The notes beneath the pieces were generated by a model that saw only the letters and a list, made by a program, of their open reading frames with translations, did no database searches and had not been told where the DNA came from. Shown one piece after another: positions 24,457-32,259 of a stretch of DNA of 64,000 nt. The stretch's first letter is position 1. Every line of letters begins with the position of its first letter. The translations under genes and the position numbers were made by a program. The stretch is from Microbacterium luteolum (GTDB taxonomy: Bacteria; Actinomycetota; Actinomycetes; Actinomycetales; Microbacteriaceae): contig NZ_BAAAUN010000001.1 in the NCBI RefSeq assembly GCF_039533965.1, positions 1,772,950 through 1,836,949 of the forward strand. The letters are read 5' to 3'.

Positions 24457-25377
24457 TCAGGTGAGGAGGTGGGAGGCGTCGGCGCCGATGATGTCGCCGA
24501 CCTCGTGCCAGAGGGCGGCGGGCACATCGATGCCCGCATTCTCGACGAGCTCGTCGACGCGCTGAGGAGCGGAGACCCCGACGACCGTGGAGGTGATGCG
24601 GGGATCGCGGGTGGAGAACTGGAGGGCGACCGCCGGCAGCGGGACGCCGTGACGCGCGCACGCCTCGCGGAGCCGTGCGGTCGTGGCGACGATCTCCGGG
24701 CTCGGCGGCCGGTACTGGTACGTGGGCCGTGCGGCGGCCGGTCGCGCCAGGATGCCGCTGGCATACGGAGCGGCGTTCACGAAGGCGACGCCGCTCTCGA
24801 TCGCATGGTCGATGAGCGAGTCGGCCGACCGATCCAGCAGCGTGTAGCGGTTGTGGTTCAGCAGCACGTCGAAGACGCCGAGATCGACGTACCGACGCAT
24901 CTCGTCGAGGTCGCCGCCCGCGACGCCGATCGCGTCGACGAGGCCATCCCGCTTCAGGGAGACCATCGCCTCGACCGCGCTGTTCGGACCGACCATCGTG
25001 TCGAAGTCGAACCACTCGGGGTCGTGCAGGTAGTAGACGCCGAAACGCGCACCGCCCAGCCTCTCCGTGCTCTCCTGGAACGACCGGTGCACGCGGTCGC
25101 CGGAGAACCCGCCGTCACCGGGGAGCGGGTCGGCCTTCGTGGCGATCACGAAGTCGTCCGGAACGCCGCCGGCGTCGGCGAGCGCCCGCCCGATCCGCCG
25201 CTCGCTCTCTCCGCCCGAGTACTGGTTGGAGGTGTCGATCGACCGGACGGGGCTCTCGAGAAGGTGTCGCACGGTGCGGATCGCCGTGCTCTCGTCGACG
25301 TCGTAGCCGTACGTCTGCGCCATACCGCCGAGCGGGCTCGCCCCGACGCACAGCGGGGGCAGGACGCGCGCTGTCAT
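24457..25377 (-). CDS. Aldo/keto reductase (aldose dehydrogenase-like)
   Basis: The ATG at 25377, coupled by ATGA to the permease stop, gives 306 residues. The start PPLCVGASPLGGMAQTYGYD and the segment RSIDTSNQYSGGESERRIGR contain the catalytic Asp/Tyr region of the aldo/keto reductase fold (D-x4-Y). FVIATKADPL holds the Lys, and HDPEWF holds the His-equivalent. The closest functional group appears to be D-threo-aldose/L-fucose 1-dehydrogenase-like enzymes, which use NAD(P) to oxidise free sugars. Its place inside the galactoside operon suggests it processes a released monosaccharide; specificity is inferred. Confidence 0.85.
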   Translation of the reverse strand: MTARVLPPLCVGASPLGGMAQTYGYDVDESTAIRTVRHLLESPVRSIDTSNQYSGGESERRIGRALADAGGVPDDFVIATKADPLPGDGGFSGDRVHRSFQESTERLGGARFGVYYLHDPEWFDFDTMVGPNSAVEAMVSLKRDGLVDAIGVAGGDLDEMRRYVDLGVFDVLLNHNRYTLLDRSADSLIDHAIESGVAFVNAAPYASGILARPAAARPTYQYRPPSPEIVATTARLREACARHGVPLPAVALQFSTRDPRITSTVVGVSAPQRVDELVENAGIDVPAALWHEVGDIIGADASHLLT

Positions 25378-26291
25378 CCCTTGATTCCTCCCGAGACGAG
25401 GTCCAGACGCCAGTATCGCTGCAACGACAGCACGAGCGCCACGAGCGGGATGATCGAGATCGCGGCCCCGGTGATCGCCACCGAGTAGAGCGCCGGGCTT
25501 CCCGATCCCTTCGACAGGAGCGTGAACAGGCCGACGGTGAGCGGGTAGAGGTCCTGATCGGACAGCATGATGTACGGCAGCAGGAAGTTGTTCCAGGTGC
25601 CGATGAAGTGCAGCAGGAACACGGTCACCATGCCCGGCACCATCAGGGGCAGCACGATCATCCGGAAGATGCGCCACTCACCGGCGCCGTCGATGCGTGC
25701 CGCCTCGAGGGTCTCCTGAGGAACGGCCGACATCGCGTAGACACGACAGAGGTAGATGCCGAACGGGCTGACGATGCTCGGCAGCAGCACCGACCACTGC
25801 GTTCCGGTGAGGCCCACGGTCGACATCAGCAGGTACTGCGGCACGGCCAGCACGATGCCGGGGATGAGGATGCCGACGAGGAAGCCGAAGAAGATCGCGT
25901 TGCGCCCGCGGAAGCTGTACTTCGCCAGAGCGAATCCGGCCATCGCGGAGACGAAGACGGAGAGCACCGAGGCCACGCCGGAGTAGAGCAGGGAGTTCAG
26001 GCACCAGAGCAGGTACTGGCCGTCCTCATAGGTGAAGACCTCGACCAGGTTCTCCCAGAGACCGCTTCCCGGCGCGAAGGTGAAGGTGGTGAAGAGCTCG
26101 CTGCGGGACTTGGTCGCCGCGGTGAACACCCACGCCACCGGGATCAGGCAGTAGATGGCGCCGACGATCAGGACGATCGTCGGGAGCACGCCCCAGCCGC
26201 CCTGACGGCTGCGCTCGCTCGCGCGCCGAGAGCGTGCGGACCGGTTCTTCTCGTCGCCGAGGACGATCGATCGCGTCATCGTCGAGGTCAT
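25374..26291 (-). CDS. CUT1 sugar ABC transporter permease, MalG type
   Basis: The 305-residue membrane protein has a cytoplasmic N-terminal extension (about 30 residues), six predicted helices and an EAA loop ETLEAARIDGAGEWRIFRMI at about residue 199. Start and stop are both ATGA-overlapped with neighbours (26291 and 25374), a sign of tight operon coupling. It pairs with the permease at 26288. No ATPase gene lies in the operon. Confidence 0.9.
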   Translation of the reverse strand: MTSTMTRSIVLGDEKNRSARSRRASERSRQGGWGVLPTIVLIVGAIYCLIPVAWVFTAATKSRSELFTTFTFAPGSGLWENLVEVFTYEDGQYLLWCLNSLLYSGVASVLSVFVSAMAGFALAKYSFRGRNAIFFGFLVGILIPGIVLAVPQYLLMSTVGLTGTQWSVLLPSIVSPFGIYLCRVYAMSAVPQETLEAARIDGAGEWRIFRMIVLPLMVPGMVTVFLLHFIGTWNNFLLPYIMLSDQDLYPLTVGLFTLLSKGSGSPALYSVAITGAAISIIPLVALVLSLQRYWRLDLVSGGIKG

Positions 26292-27241
26292 GATTCCATT
26301 CCGTTCCGTCGGCGGTTCACGAGCCGGAGGACGAGCGCCGACACCAGCACCGTGCCGACCGCGAGAAGTGTGGATGCTGCCGCAGCCTGCGGCAGATTGT
26401 CCGTGCCGAACGCATCTCGGTAGATGGCCATGAGCGGCACCCAGCCGGCGGAGATCGTGCTGGTCATCGGCCGCAGCGTCGCCGGCTCGCTGTAGAGCTG
26501 GATCGTCCCGATGAGAGAGAAGAAGCCCGTGAGCACGAGGGCCGGAGCCACCAGGGGGATCTTGATCCGCCAGGCGATCTGCAGCTCGTTCGCGCCGTCC
26601 AGGCGCGCCGACTCGTAGATGTCGGCGGGGATGCCGCGCAGCGAGGTGTAGATGATGATCATGTTGAAGCCGACGCCGCCCCAGATGGCGATGTTCGCCA
26701 GCGACCCGAAGATGCCCGATTCCTCGAGGAACGGGATCGATCCGAGCCCGGCAGCCTTGGTCAAGTAGGAGAACGGACTCGTGCTCGGCAGGTACATGAA
26801 GCCCCAGAGCAGCGCCGCCACGACACCGGGCACCGCGTAGGGGATGAAGATCGCCGTCCGGCTGAAGCGCTTGGCGCGGACCGCCGGCGCGTCCAGCAGG
26901 AGTGCGAAGAGCAGGGCGAGGCCGAGCGTCAGCGGGATCGCGATGACGCCGTAGATCAGCAGTCTTCCGAATCCGGCGAGGAACGTCTCGTCCTGCAGCA
27001 CGGCGAGATAGTTCTCAAACCAGACGAAGACGTCCTGCTTGCGCCCGAGCGCTCCTCCCGTCACCCGGTAGGCGCGCAGGCTGAGCCAGATCGCGTAGGC
27101 GACGGGGATCACCGTGAAGACGATGTACAGCACGATCGCCGGCGTCGTGAAGAAGTACGGCGCGAGCCGGTTCGACTTCGCCCTTCTGGGCTTCGACGAT
27201 GCCGCCGGTTTCGCGGCCCGTCGCGGAGATGCGGTGGTCAC
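26288..27241 (-). CDS. CUT1 sugar ABC transporter permease, MalF type
   Basis: The GTG at 27241 is preferred (GCGAGGCAAGAAA precedes it), giving 317 residues. Upstream in-frame starts as far as 27301 would add a basic tail. After a Lys/Arg/Ala-rich cytoplasmic segment come six predicted helices beginning YFFTTPAIVLYIVFTVIPVA, and the EAA loop ADIYESARLDGANELQIAWR. It is the first permease gene after the binding protein in the ROK-controlled galactoside operon. Confidence 0.87.
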   Translation of the reverse strand: MTTASPRRAAKPAASSKPRRAKSNRLAPYFFTTPAIVLYIVFTVIPVAYAIWLSLRAYRVTGGALGRKQDVFVWFENYLAVLQDETFLAGFGRLLIYGVIAIPLTLGLALLFALLLDAPAVRAKRFSRTAIFIPYAVPGVVAALLWGFMYLPSTSPFSYLTKAAGLGSIPFLEESGIFGSLANIAIWGGVGFNMIIIYTSLRGIPADIYESARLDGANELQIAWRIKIPLVAPALVLTGFFSLIGTIQLYSEPATLRPMTSTISAGWVPLMAIYRDAFGTDNLPQAAAASTLLAVGTVLVSALVLRLVNRRRNGMES

Positions 27242-27311
27242 TTTCTTGCCTCGCTTCTGTCTGCGGTCGGCTGGCGGGAGGAGTGCCGACCCTGTCGACA
27301 CCCCTCTCCGG

Positions 27312-28610
27312 TCAGTCGTTCGTGACGGTGAAACCGCTCTTGACCATGTCGTCGATCACGGCCTTCTGGGTGGCGATGAACGCGTCACGCCAGGGAGTGC
27401 CGTTGTCGATGGCCTTCTGCAGCTCGTCCGCGAACACCGTTCGTGCGAGGTTCACGTTCGGACCCCAGGTGACCGGGATCGTGTCGGCCGAGATCTCGGC
27501 CGCGACGGCGTAGAAGTCGGTCTGCTGCGGCATCAGGGCCGGCGGGTCGTTGCTCTCGGTCATCTCCTGGCCGACGATCGCCGCCGGGTAGAGCGACTGC
27601 GTGTTGATCATGAGCTCGTTGCCCTCTTCCGAGGCGTTCAGCCACTTGGCGAACTTCGCCGCCTCCTCGGGGTGGTCGCTGCTCGTGGTCACCACGAGTG
27701 CGGATCCGCCCTGGTACGGCACGGCCGCGTCGCCCTCGGTCCACTGCGGGAGCGGAGCCATCGCCCACCCGCCGCTCGTGTCGGCCGCGACGTTCTCGAT
27801 CACGCTGGGAGCCCAGACGGCGGAGGGCCAGGAGAGCATCGTCCCGTTGTTCAGCGCCGCGTTGTACTCCGGCGTCAGAAGCGGGTCGGTGCTGACCAGG
27901 CCGTCTTCGACGAGCGCCTGGAAGAAGTCGGCGACCTCGAGCGAAGGCTCGTCGGCGATGCCGACGGTCCACTCGTCGCCCTCGCTCGACCACCACTGCC
28001 CACCGGCCTGGGTGGAGACGCCGGCCCAGAATCCGAACTCGGCAGGCGGGAGTGCGGCGATCACCGTCGCGGGATCGGCAGCCTTCACGGCCTCGGCGGC
28101 CGTGCGGAACTCCGCCCACGTCGTGGGCGGAGTCACCCCGAGCTCCTCGAACCGATCGGCGCGGTAGACGTTCGCCATCGGCCCGACGTCCTGCGGGATG
28201 CCGTACACGACGCCGCCGAAGGTGGTCTGCGCCCAGGTGCCCTCCGTGAACGCATCCTCGACATCGCCCACGTACTCGGTGATGTCGGCGGGAACATCCG
28301 CGACGATCATGGCGGGAAGGGTCGTGTACTCGACGAGCGCGACATCCGGCGCGTTCCCCGCACGGTTGGCGGTCAGCAGCTTGGCCGAGGAGTCGGTCCC
28401 GCCTCCGGCATCCGTGTACTTGACCTGGATGTCCGGGTTCTCCTTGTTCCACTGGTCGACGACGTCCTGCGAGTTCGAGGCCCACGCCCAGTACTCGAGC
28501 TGCACGGGACCGTCGCTGTTCGCGTCGGAACCTGAGCAGCCGGCCAGTCCGGCGACACCGATGATGGCAAGACCCGCCACGGCGGCGGCAAGCGGTCGAT
28601 GAGTGCGCAT
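27312..28610 (-). CDS. Galactoside ABC transporter substrate-binding lipoprotein
   Basis: The ATG at 28610 lies 6 bases after AAGGAG and gives 432 residues. The signal peptide MRTHRPLAAAVAGLAIIGVA ends in the lipobox LAGC (Cys25), so the mature protein is lipid-anchored outside the membrane. The fold is the extracellular solute-binding protein family 1 (LEYWAWASNSQDVVDQWNKE, then AGNAPDVALVEY). It heads the operon of two permeases, aldo/keto reductase and GH42, downstream of a ROK operator. A galactoside oligosaccharide is the likely ligand. Confidence 0.92.
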   Translation of the reverse strand: MRTHRPLAAAVAGLAIIGVAGLAGCSGSDANSDGPVQLEYWAWASNSQDVVDQWNKENPDIQVKYTDAGGGTDSSAKLLTANRAGNAPDVALVEYTTLPAMIVADVPADITEYVGDVEDAFTEGTWAQTTFGGVVYGIPQDVGPMANVYRADRFEELGVTPPTTWAEFRTAAEAVKAADPATVIAALPPAEFGFWAGVSTQAGGQWWSSEGDEWTVGIADEPSLEVADFFQALVEDGLVSTDPLLTPEYNAALNNGTMLSWPSAVWAPSVIENVAADTSGGWAMAPLPQWTEGDAAVPYQGGSALVVTTSSDHPEEAAKFAKWLNASEEGNELMINTQSLYPAAIVGQEMTESNDPPALMPQQTDFYAVAAEISADTIPVTWGPNVNLARTVFADELQKAIDNGTPWRDAFIATQKAVIDDMVKSGFTVTND

Positions 28611-28703
28611 CAACATCTCCTTTGATTGCTGTGTGCGCCGGACTGTCTCCGGCATCGGGACCGGTCACAATGCCGGCTCACCTAGATTGCCGCCGCGGGG
28701 CGT

Positions 28704-28726
28704 GTTTGTCAACAAGTGAAACTAAC
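28704..28726. promoter_or_regulatory. ROK operator copy 1 (between transporter operon and ROK gene)
   Basis: The 23-bp element starts GTTTGTCAAC and ends GAAACTAAC. Its exact reverse complement recurs at 29938-29960, on the other side of the ROK gene. The ends carry half-sites of the form TTxGTx in inverted orientation. It lies in the divergent promoter region between the binding-protein gene and the ROK gene. Confidence 0.85.
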
Positions 28727-28777
28727 TTCGGAATTCTTCGTTACGGCATGATGGGGATGAACGAAGAGAGAACTGCG

Positions 28778-29932
28778 ATGACGAAGAGCTCCGCACCCCC
28801 TCCTGCCGCGACCACCGCGTGGCCGAGACTGAACCACGGAGAGCGCGAGACGCTGCGCGAGGTCCTGATCCACGGTCCACTCCCCCGCGCGGAGATCGCT
28901 CGCCGCCTCGGGGTCTCGCGAGCCAGCCTCACGCGCGTCACGCGCAGCCTCCTCGAACACGGCCTCATCATCGAGGGGGCGACGGAGCAGCGCGCGTGGA
29001 CGGGGCGACCGAGCGAGCTGTTCGACATCGCTCCGACCGCCCGGCACTTCTTCGGCGTCAAGCTCACCGGCGACACCATCTTCGCCGCCGTCATCGATCT
29101 CGGTGCTCACGAGGTCGCCACCGTCGAGGAGGCCCTGACGTCGCGCGACGTGGCCGACGTCGTGAAGAGGATCGTCGCGATCTACACCGAGCTGTCCGGA
29201 GCGTTCGACGACATCGTCGCCGGCGGAGTGTGCGTCGCCGGCGACCTGACCCAGGACAGGAAGCTCGTCGTCGACTCGCCATTCCTCGGCTGGAAAGACG
29301 TGCCGCTCGCCCGAATTCTCACGGATGAACTGGGGATTCCCATGGCGACGGAGAACGATGTCCGCGCTCTCACGGCCACGGAGCACTGGTTCGGGGCAGG
29401 GGCGGGATGCTCGTCGCTGGCGCTCATCACGGTGGGCGCGGGAATCGGTTTCGGATTCGTGATCGACGACCGTCTCGTCGCCGGCCACCACGGCAGGGCG
29501 GGGCGCCTCGATCACCTGAGGATCGACGACGCCGGCCCGTTCTGCCCGGAAGGCCACCGCGGCTGCGCGTCGGTCTATCTCACCAACGAGTCGATCGTCC
29601 GGTCGCTGAACGGTGCCGCCGCCGACTACACCGAGGCCGTCAAACTGGCGCGCGGCGGGCACCCCGCGGCGCTGCGTGCGTTCCGCGATGCGGGCACCGC
29701 GCTGGGCACGCTCATCGCGACGGCGGCCAACGGGATCGACCCCCAGAAGATCATCCTCACCGGCGACGGCCTGCCGGTGTGGGAGATCGCCGAGCCCGAG
29801 ATCCGCGCGGCGATCGACGAGGTCCTGAGCGCCGGATCCGAGCCCCTCGAGCTCGACGTCCAGCCGTTCCAGTTCAACGAGTGGGCGCGCGCGGCGGCTG
29901 TCCTCGGCATCCGCACCGTCCTCCGCTTCTAG
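28778..29932 (+). CDS. ROK-family transcriptional repressor of the first galactoside regulon
   Basis: The ATG at 28778 has GAAGAGAG seven bases upstream and gives 384 residues; earlier ATGs at 28751 and 28757 lack a good site. A MarR-like winged HTH (LPRAEIARRLGVSRASLTRV, about residues 33-52) precedes an actin-fold ROK domain: LITVGAGIGFGFVIDD phosphate/sugar loop, GHHGRAGRLDH with metal-binding His, and FCPEGHRGC. The ROK zinc motif CxCGxxGC lacks its second Cys. It is flanked by identical operator copies, so it likely represses both the leftward transporter operon and the GH36 gene downstream. Confidence 0.9.
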   Translation: MTKSSAPPPAATTAWPRLNHGERETLREVLIHGPLPRAEIARRLGVSRASLTRVTRSLLEHGLIIEGATEQRAWTGRPSELFDIAPTARHFFGVKLTGDTIFAAVIDLGAHEVATVEEALTSRDVADVVKRIVAIYTELSGAFDDIVAGGVCVAGDLTQDRKLVVDSPFLGWKDVPLARILTDELGIPMATENDVRALTATEHWFGAGAGCSSLALITVGAGIGFGFVIDDRLVAGHHGRAGRLDHLRIDDAGPFCPEGHRGCASVYLTNESIVRSLNGAAADYTEAVKLARGGHPAALRAFRDAGTALGTLIATAANGIDPQKIILTGDGLPVWEIAEPEIRAAIDEVLSAGSEPLELDVQPFQFNEWARAAAVLGIRTVLRF

Positions 29933-29937
29933 CGGGC

Positions 29938-29960
29938 GTTAGTTTCACTTGTTGACAAAC
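29938..29960. promoter_or_regulatory. ROK operator copy 2 (upstream of GH36 alpha-galactosidase)
   Basis: The element starts GTTAGTTTCA and ends TTGACAAAC. It is the perfect 23-bp reverse complement of the site at 28704-28726. It sits 5 bp after the ROK stop and 88 bp before the GH36 start, and so would control that gene. Confidence 0.85.
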
Positions 29961-30047
29961 GCGCGGATTCGCACCAGGCTGTGACGGCCGGGGGCGTTCG
30001 CCTCCGAGCCGTCGAAGCACGGACTCTCCGAGGAAAGCGCAGCACCC

Positions 30048-32210
30048 ATGACAGCGACCGACCTCCGATCGGATGACACGAGGCTGGAACTGCCCCGACC
30101 TCAGCACCACGCCCTCCGCGGAGGCGGTGTGGAGGTGTCCGTGATGTCCGCCCCCGATCGTCTCCCGGAGATCCTGCACTGGGGCGCACCCCTCGGCGCC
30201 GCCGACCGGGAGGAGCTCGTGCTGTCCTCGCGCCGGCAGGTGTCGCCGAGCGCGCTCGACGCGGAGTGGCCGATCACTCTTCTCCCGAGCGAACACGACG
30301 GGTGGGAGGGGCGGCCCGGATTCGCGGCCCACCGGTCGGGACGGATCTGCCTGCCGAGATGGACCGTGGTCGCGATCGACGGCGACGAGACGGAACTGCT
30401 CGTCACCGCGCGGGCCGAGGGTCTCGAGCTGCGCACGGAGATGCGGCTCGACGACGCGGGAGTCCTCCGCGTGACGCACGAGATCCGCAACACCGGCGAC
30501 GATGATCTCGAGCTTCTCGCGCTCGAGACGACGATGCCGGTCGGCGACCTCGCCGCCGACGCGCTCGACTTCTCCGGCCGATGGACCAGGGAGCGCAGCC
30601 CGCAGCGCAGTCGTCTTCTCGAGGGCAGCCGCGTGCGCGAATCCCGCCGCGGCCGCACCGGCCACGACTCCCCCCTGCTGCTGGCTCTCGGCACCTCGGA
30701 CTTCGGCGACCGGACCGGCGAGGTGTGGGCGGCGCATCTCGCGTGGAGCGCCGACTCCGTCTACCGTCAGGACGCACTCCCGGAGGCGCCGACCCTCCTC
30801 GGTGCCGGGCCGCTGCTGCGCGCGGGCGAGGTCGTCCTCGCTCCGGGAGACCGGTTCCGTGCTCCGACTGCCGTCTTCGTCTGGAGCGATCGCGGGCTCG
30901 ACGGGATCGGTGCGCGGTTACACTCGTCGCTCCGTACCCGCGACGGACATCCCTCGACACGTCCGGTCACCCTCAACACCTGGGAAGCGGTGTACTTCCA
31001 CCACGACATCGATCGCCTCCGCACCCTCGCCGAGACGGCATCCGACATCGGAGTGGAGCGCTTCGTCCTCGACGACGGATGGTTCCGGGGGCGGCGCAGC
31101 GACGTGGCCGGCCTCGGCGACTGGAGCGTCGACGCGGAGATCTGGCCGCACGGGCTCCACCCGCTCGCCGATGAGGTGCGCAGCCTCGGGATGCAGTTCG
31201 GGCTCTGGTTCGAGCCCGAGATGGTCAACGTCGACTCCGACCTCGCGCGCGAGCATCCCGACTGGCTGCTGCAGGACCCCGACGCGGGCGTGCGCACGTG
31301 GCGGAACCAGTACGTGCTGGACGTCGCCAACCCGGCCGTCTTCGCGTATCTGCGGGACTCGATCTCCTCCGTCGTGAGCGAGTACGAGCTGGACTACATC
31401 AAGTGGGACCAGAACCGCGATCTCATCGAGGCGGTCCACGACGGACGAGCCGCGGTGCACCGCCACACGCTCGCGGTCTACGAGCTCCTCGACGCCGTGC
31501 GCCGCGCGCATCCGGGCCTGGAGATCGAGGCGTGCGCGTCGGGCGGAGCGCGCGTCGACCTCGGTGTGCTCGAGCACACCGATCGCGTCTGGGCGTCGGA
31601 CACCAACGACCCCATCGAGCGTCTCGACATCCAGCGATGGACGGAGCTGCTCCTGCCGCTCGAGCTGATCGGCTCGCACGTCGGGCCGCCGGTCACCCAC
31701 ACCACACGTCGCGAGACGGGCCTCGGCCTGCGCATCGCGGTCGCGCTCTTCGGCTCCTTCGGGATCGAGTGGGACATCACGGAGTGCTCGCCCGACGAGC
31801 TCGATCAGATGCGCGACGGCATCGCCGCCTACCGACGGCTCCGTGGCCTGCTGCACAGCGGTGTCCTCGCGCATCCCGAGGGAGGCGACGAGGGCCTGCG
31901 CGTCACGTCGGTCACTTCGCCGGATGCGAGTCGTGCGGTGATCAGGGTCGCGCGGGTGACCAGTTCCGATCGCGCGCTTCCGCGACTTCTCCGCATCCCC
32001 GACCTCGATCCGGAGGCGCAGTACCTCGTGCGGCCGGTCCCCGAACTGCGGATGCCGCGGGCGATCGAACCCACGCCTCCGCCGTGGATGGATCGCGGGC
32101 ACGTGGTGCTCACCGGCGCGGCGCTCGCGCAGCGCGGCATCCGTCTGCCCCTGCTGGGACCGGGTCAGGCTCTCGTGCTCGAAGCGGAGCGGGTGCCGGC
32201 GGAGGACTGA
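30048..32210 (+). CDS. GH36 alpha-galactosidase
   Basis: The 720-residue protein has the GH36 layout: an N-terminal beta-sandwich (about 1-290), a TIM barrel (about 300-620) and a C-terminal beta domain. Catalytic motifs are FVLDDGWFRGRR, FGLWFEPEMVN, YIKWDQNRD with nucleophile Asp454, EACASGGARVDLG, and SDTNDPIER with acid/base Asp518. It has no signal peptide, so it acts in the cytoplasm on imported alpha-galactosides such as raffinose- or galactomannan-type oligosaccharides. It is preceded by a ROK operator and convergent with the GH42 gene at 32260 across a hairpin terminator. Confidence 0.93.
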   Translation: MTATDLRSDDTRLELPRPQHHALRGGGVEVSVMSAPDRLPEILHWGAPLGAADREELVLSSRRQVSPSALDAEWPITLLPSEHDGWEGRPGFAAHRSGRICLPRWTVVAIDGDETELLVTARAEGLELRTEMRLDDAGVLRVTHEIRNTGDDDLELLALETTMPVGDLAADALDFSGRWTRERSPQRSRLLEGSRVRESRRGRTGHDSPLLLALGTSDFGDRTGEVWAAHLAWSADSVYRQDALPEAPTLLGAGPLLRAGEVVLAPGDRFRAPTAVFVWSDRGLDGIGARLHSSLRTRDGHPSTRPVTLNTWEAVYFHHDIDRLRTLAETASDIGVERFVLDDGWFRGRRSDVAGLGDWSVDAEIWPHGLHPLADEVRSLGMQFGLWFEPEMVNVDSDLAREHPDWLLQDPDAGVRTWRNQYVLDVANPAVFAYLRDSISSVVSEYELDYIKWDQNRDLIEAVHDGRAAVHRHTLAVYELLDAVRRAHPGLEIEACASGGARVDLGVLEHTDRVWASDTNDPIERLDIQRWTELLLPLELIGSHVGPPVTHTTRRETGLGLRIAVALFGSFGIEWDITECSPDELDQMRDGIAAYRRLRGLLHSGVLAHPEGGDEGLRVTSVTSPDASRAVIRVARVTSSDRALPRLLRIPDLDPEAQYLVRPVPELRMPRAIEPTPPPWMDRGHVVLTGAALAQRGIRLPLLGPGQALVLEAERVPAED

Positions 32211-32218
32211 CGCGGATG

Positions 32219-32251
32219 CCGGCGGCGATCAGCACGTCGGATCGCCGCCGG
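32219..32251. terminator. Bidirectional hairpin terminator
   Basis: CCGGCGGCGATC (32219-32230) and GATCGCCGCCGG (32240-32251) form a perfect 12-bp stem with a 9-base loop between two convergent operons. No T-tract follows, as is common in high-GC actinobacteria. Confidence 0.65.
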
Positions 32252-32259
32252 TACCGCGG

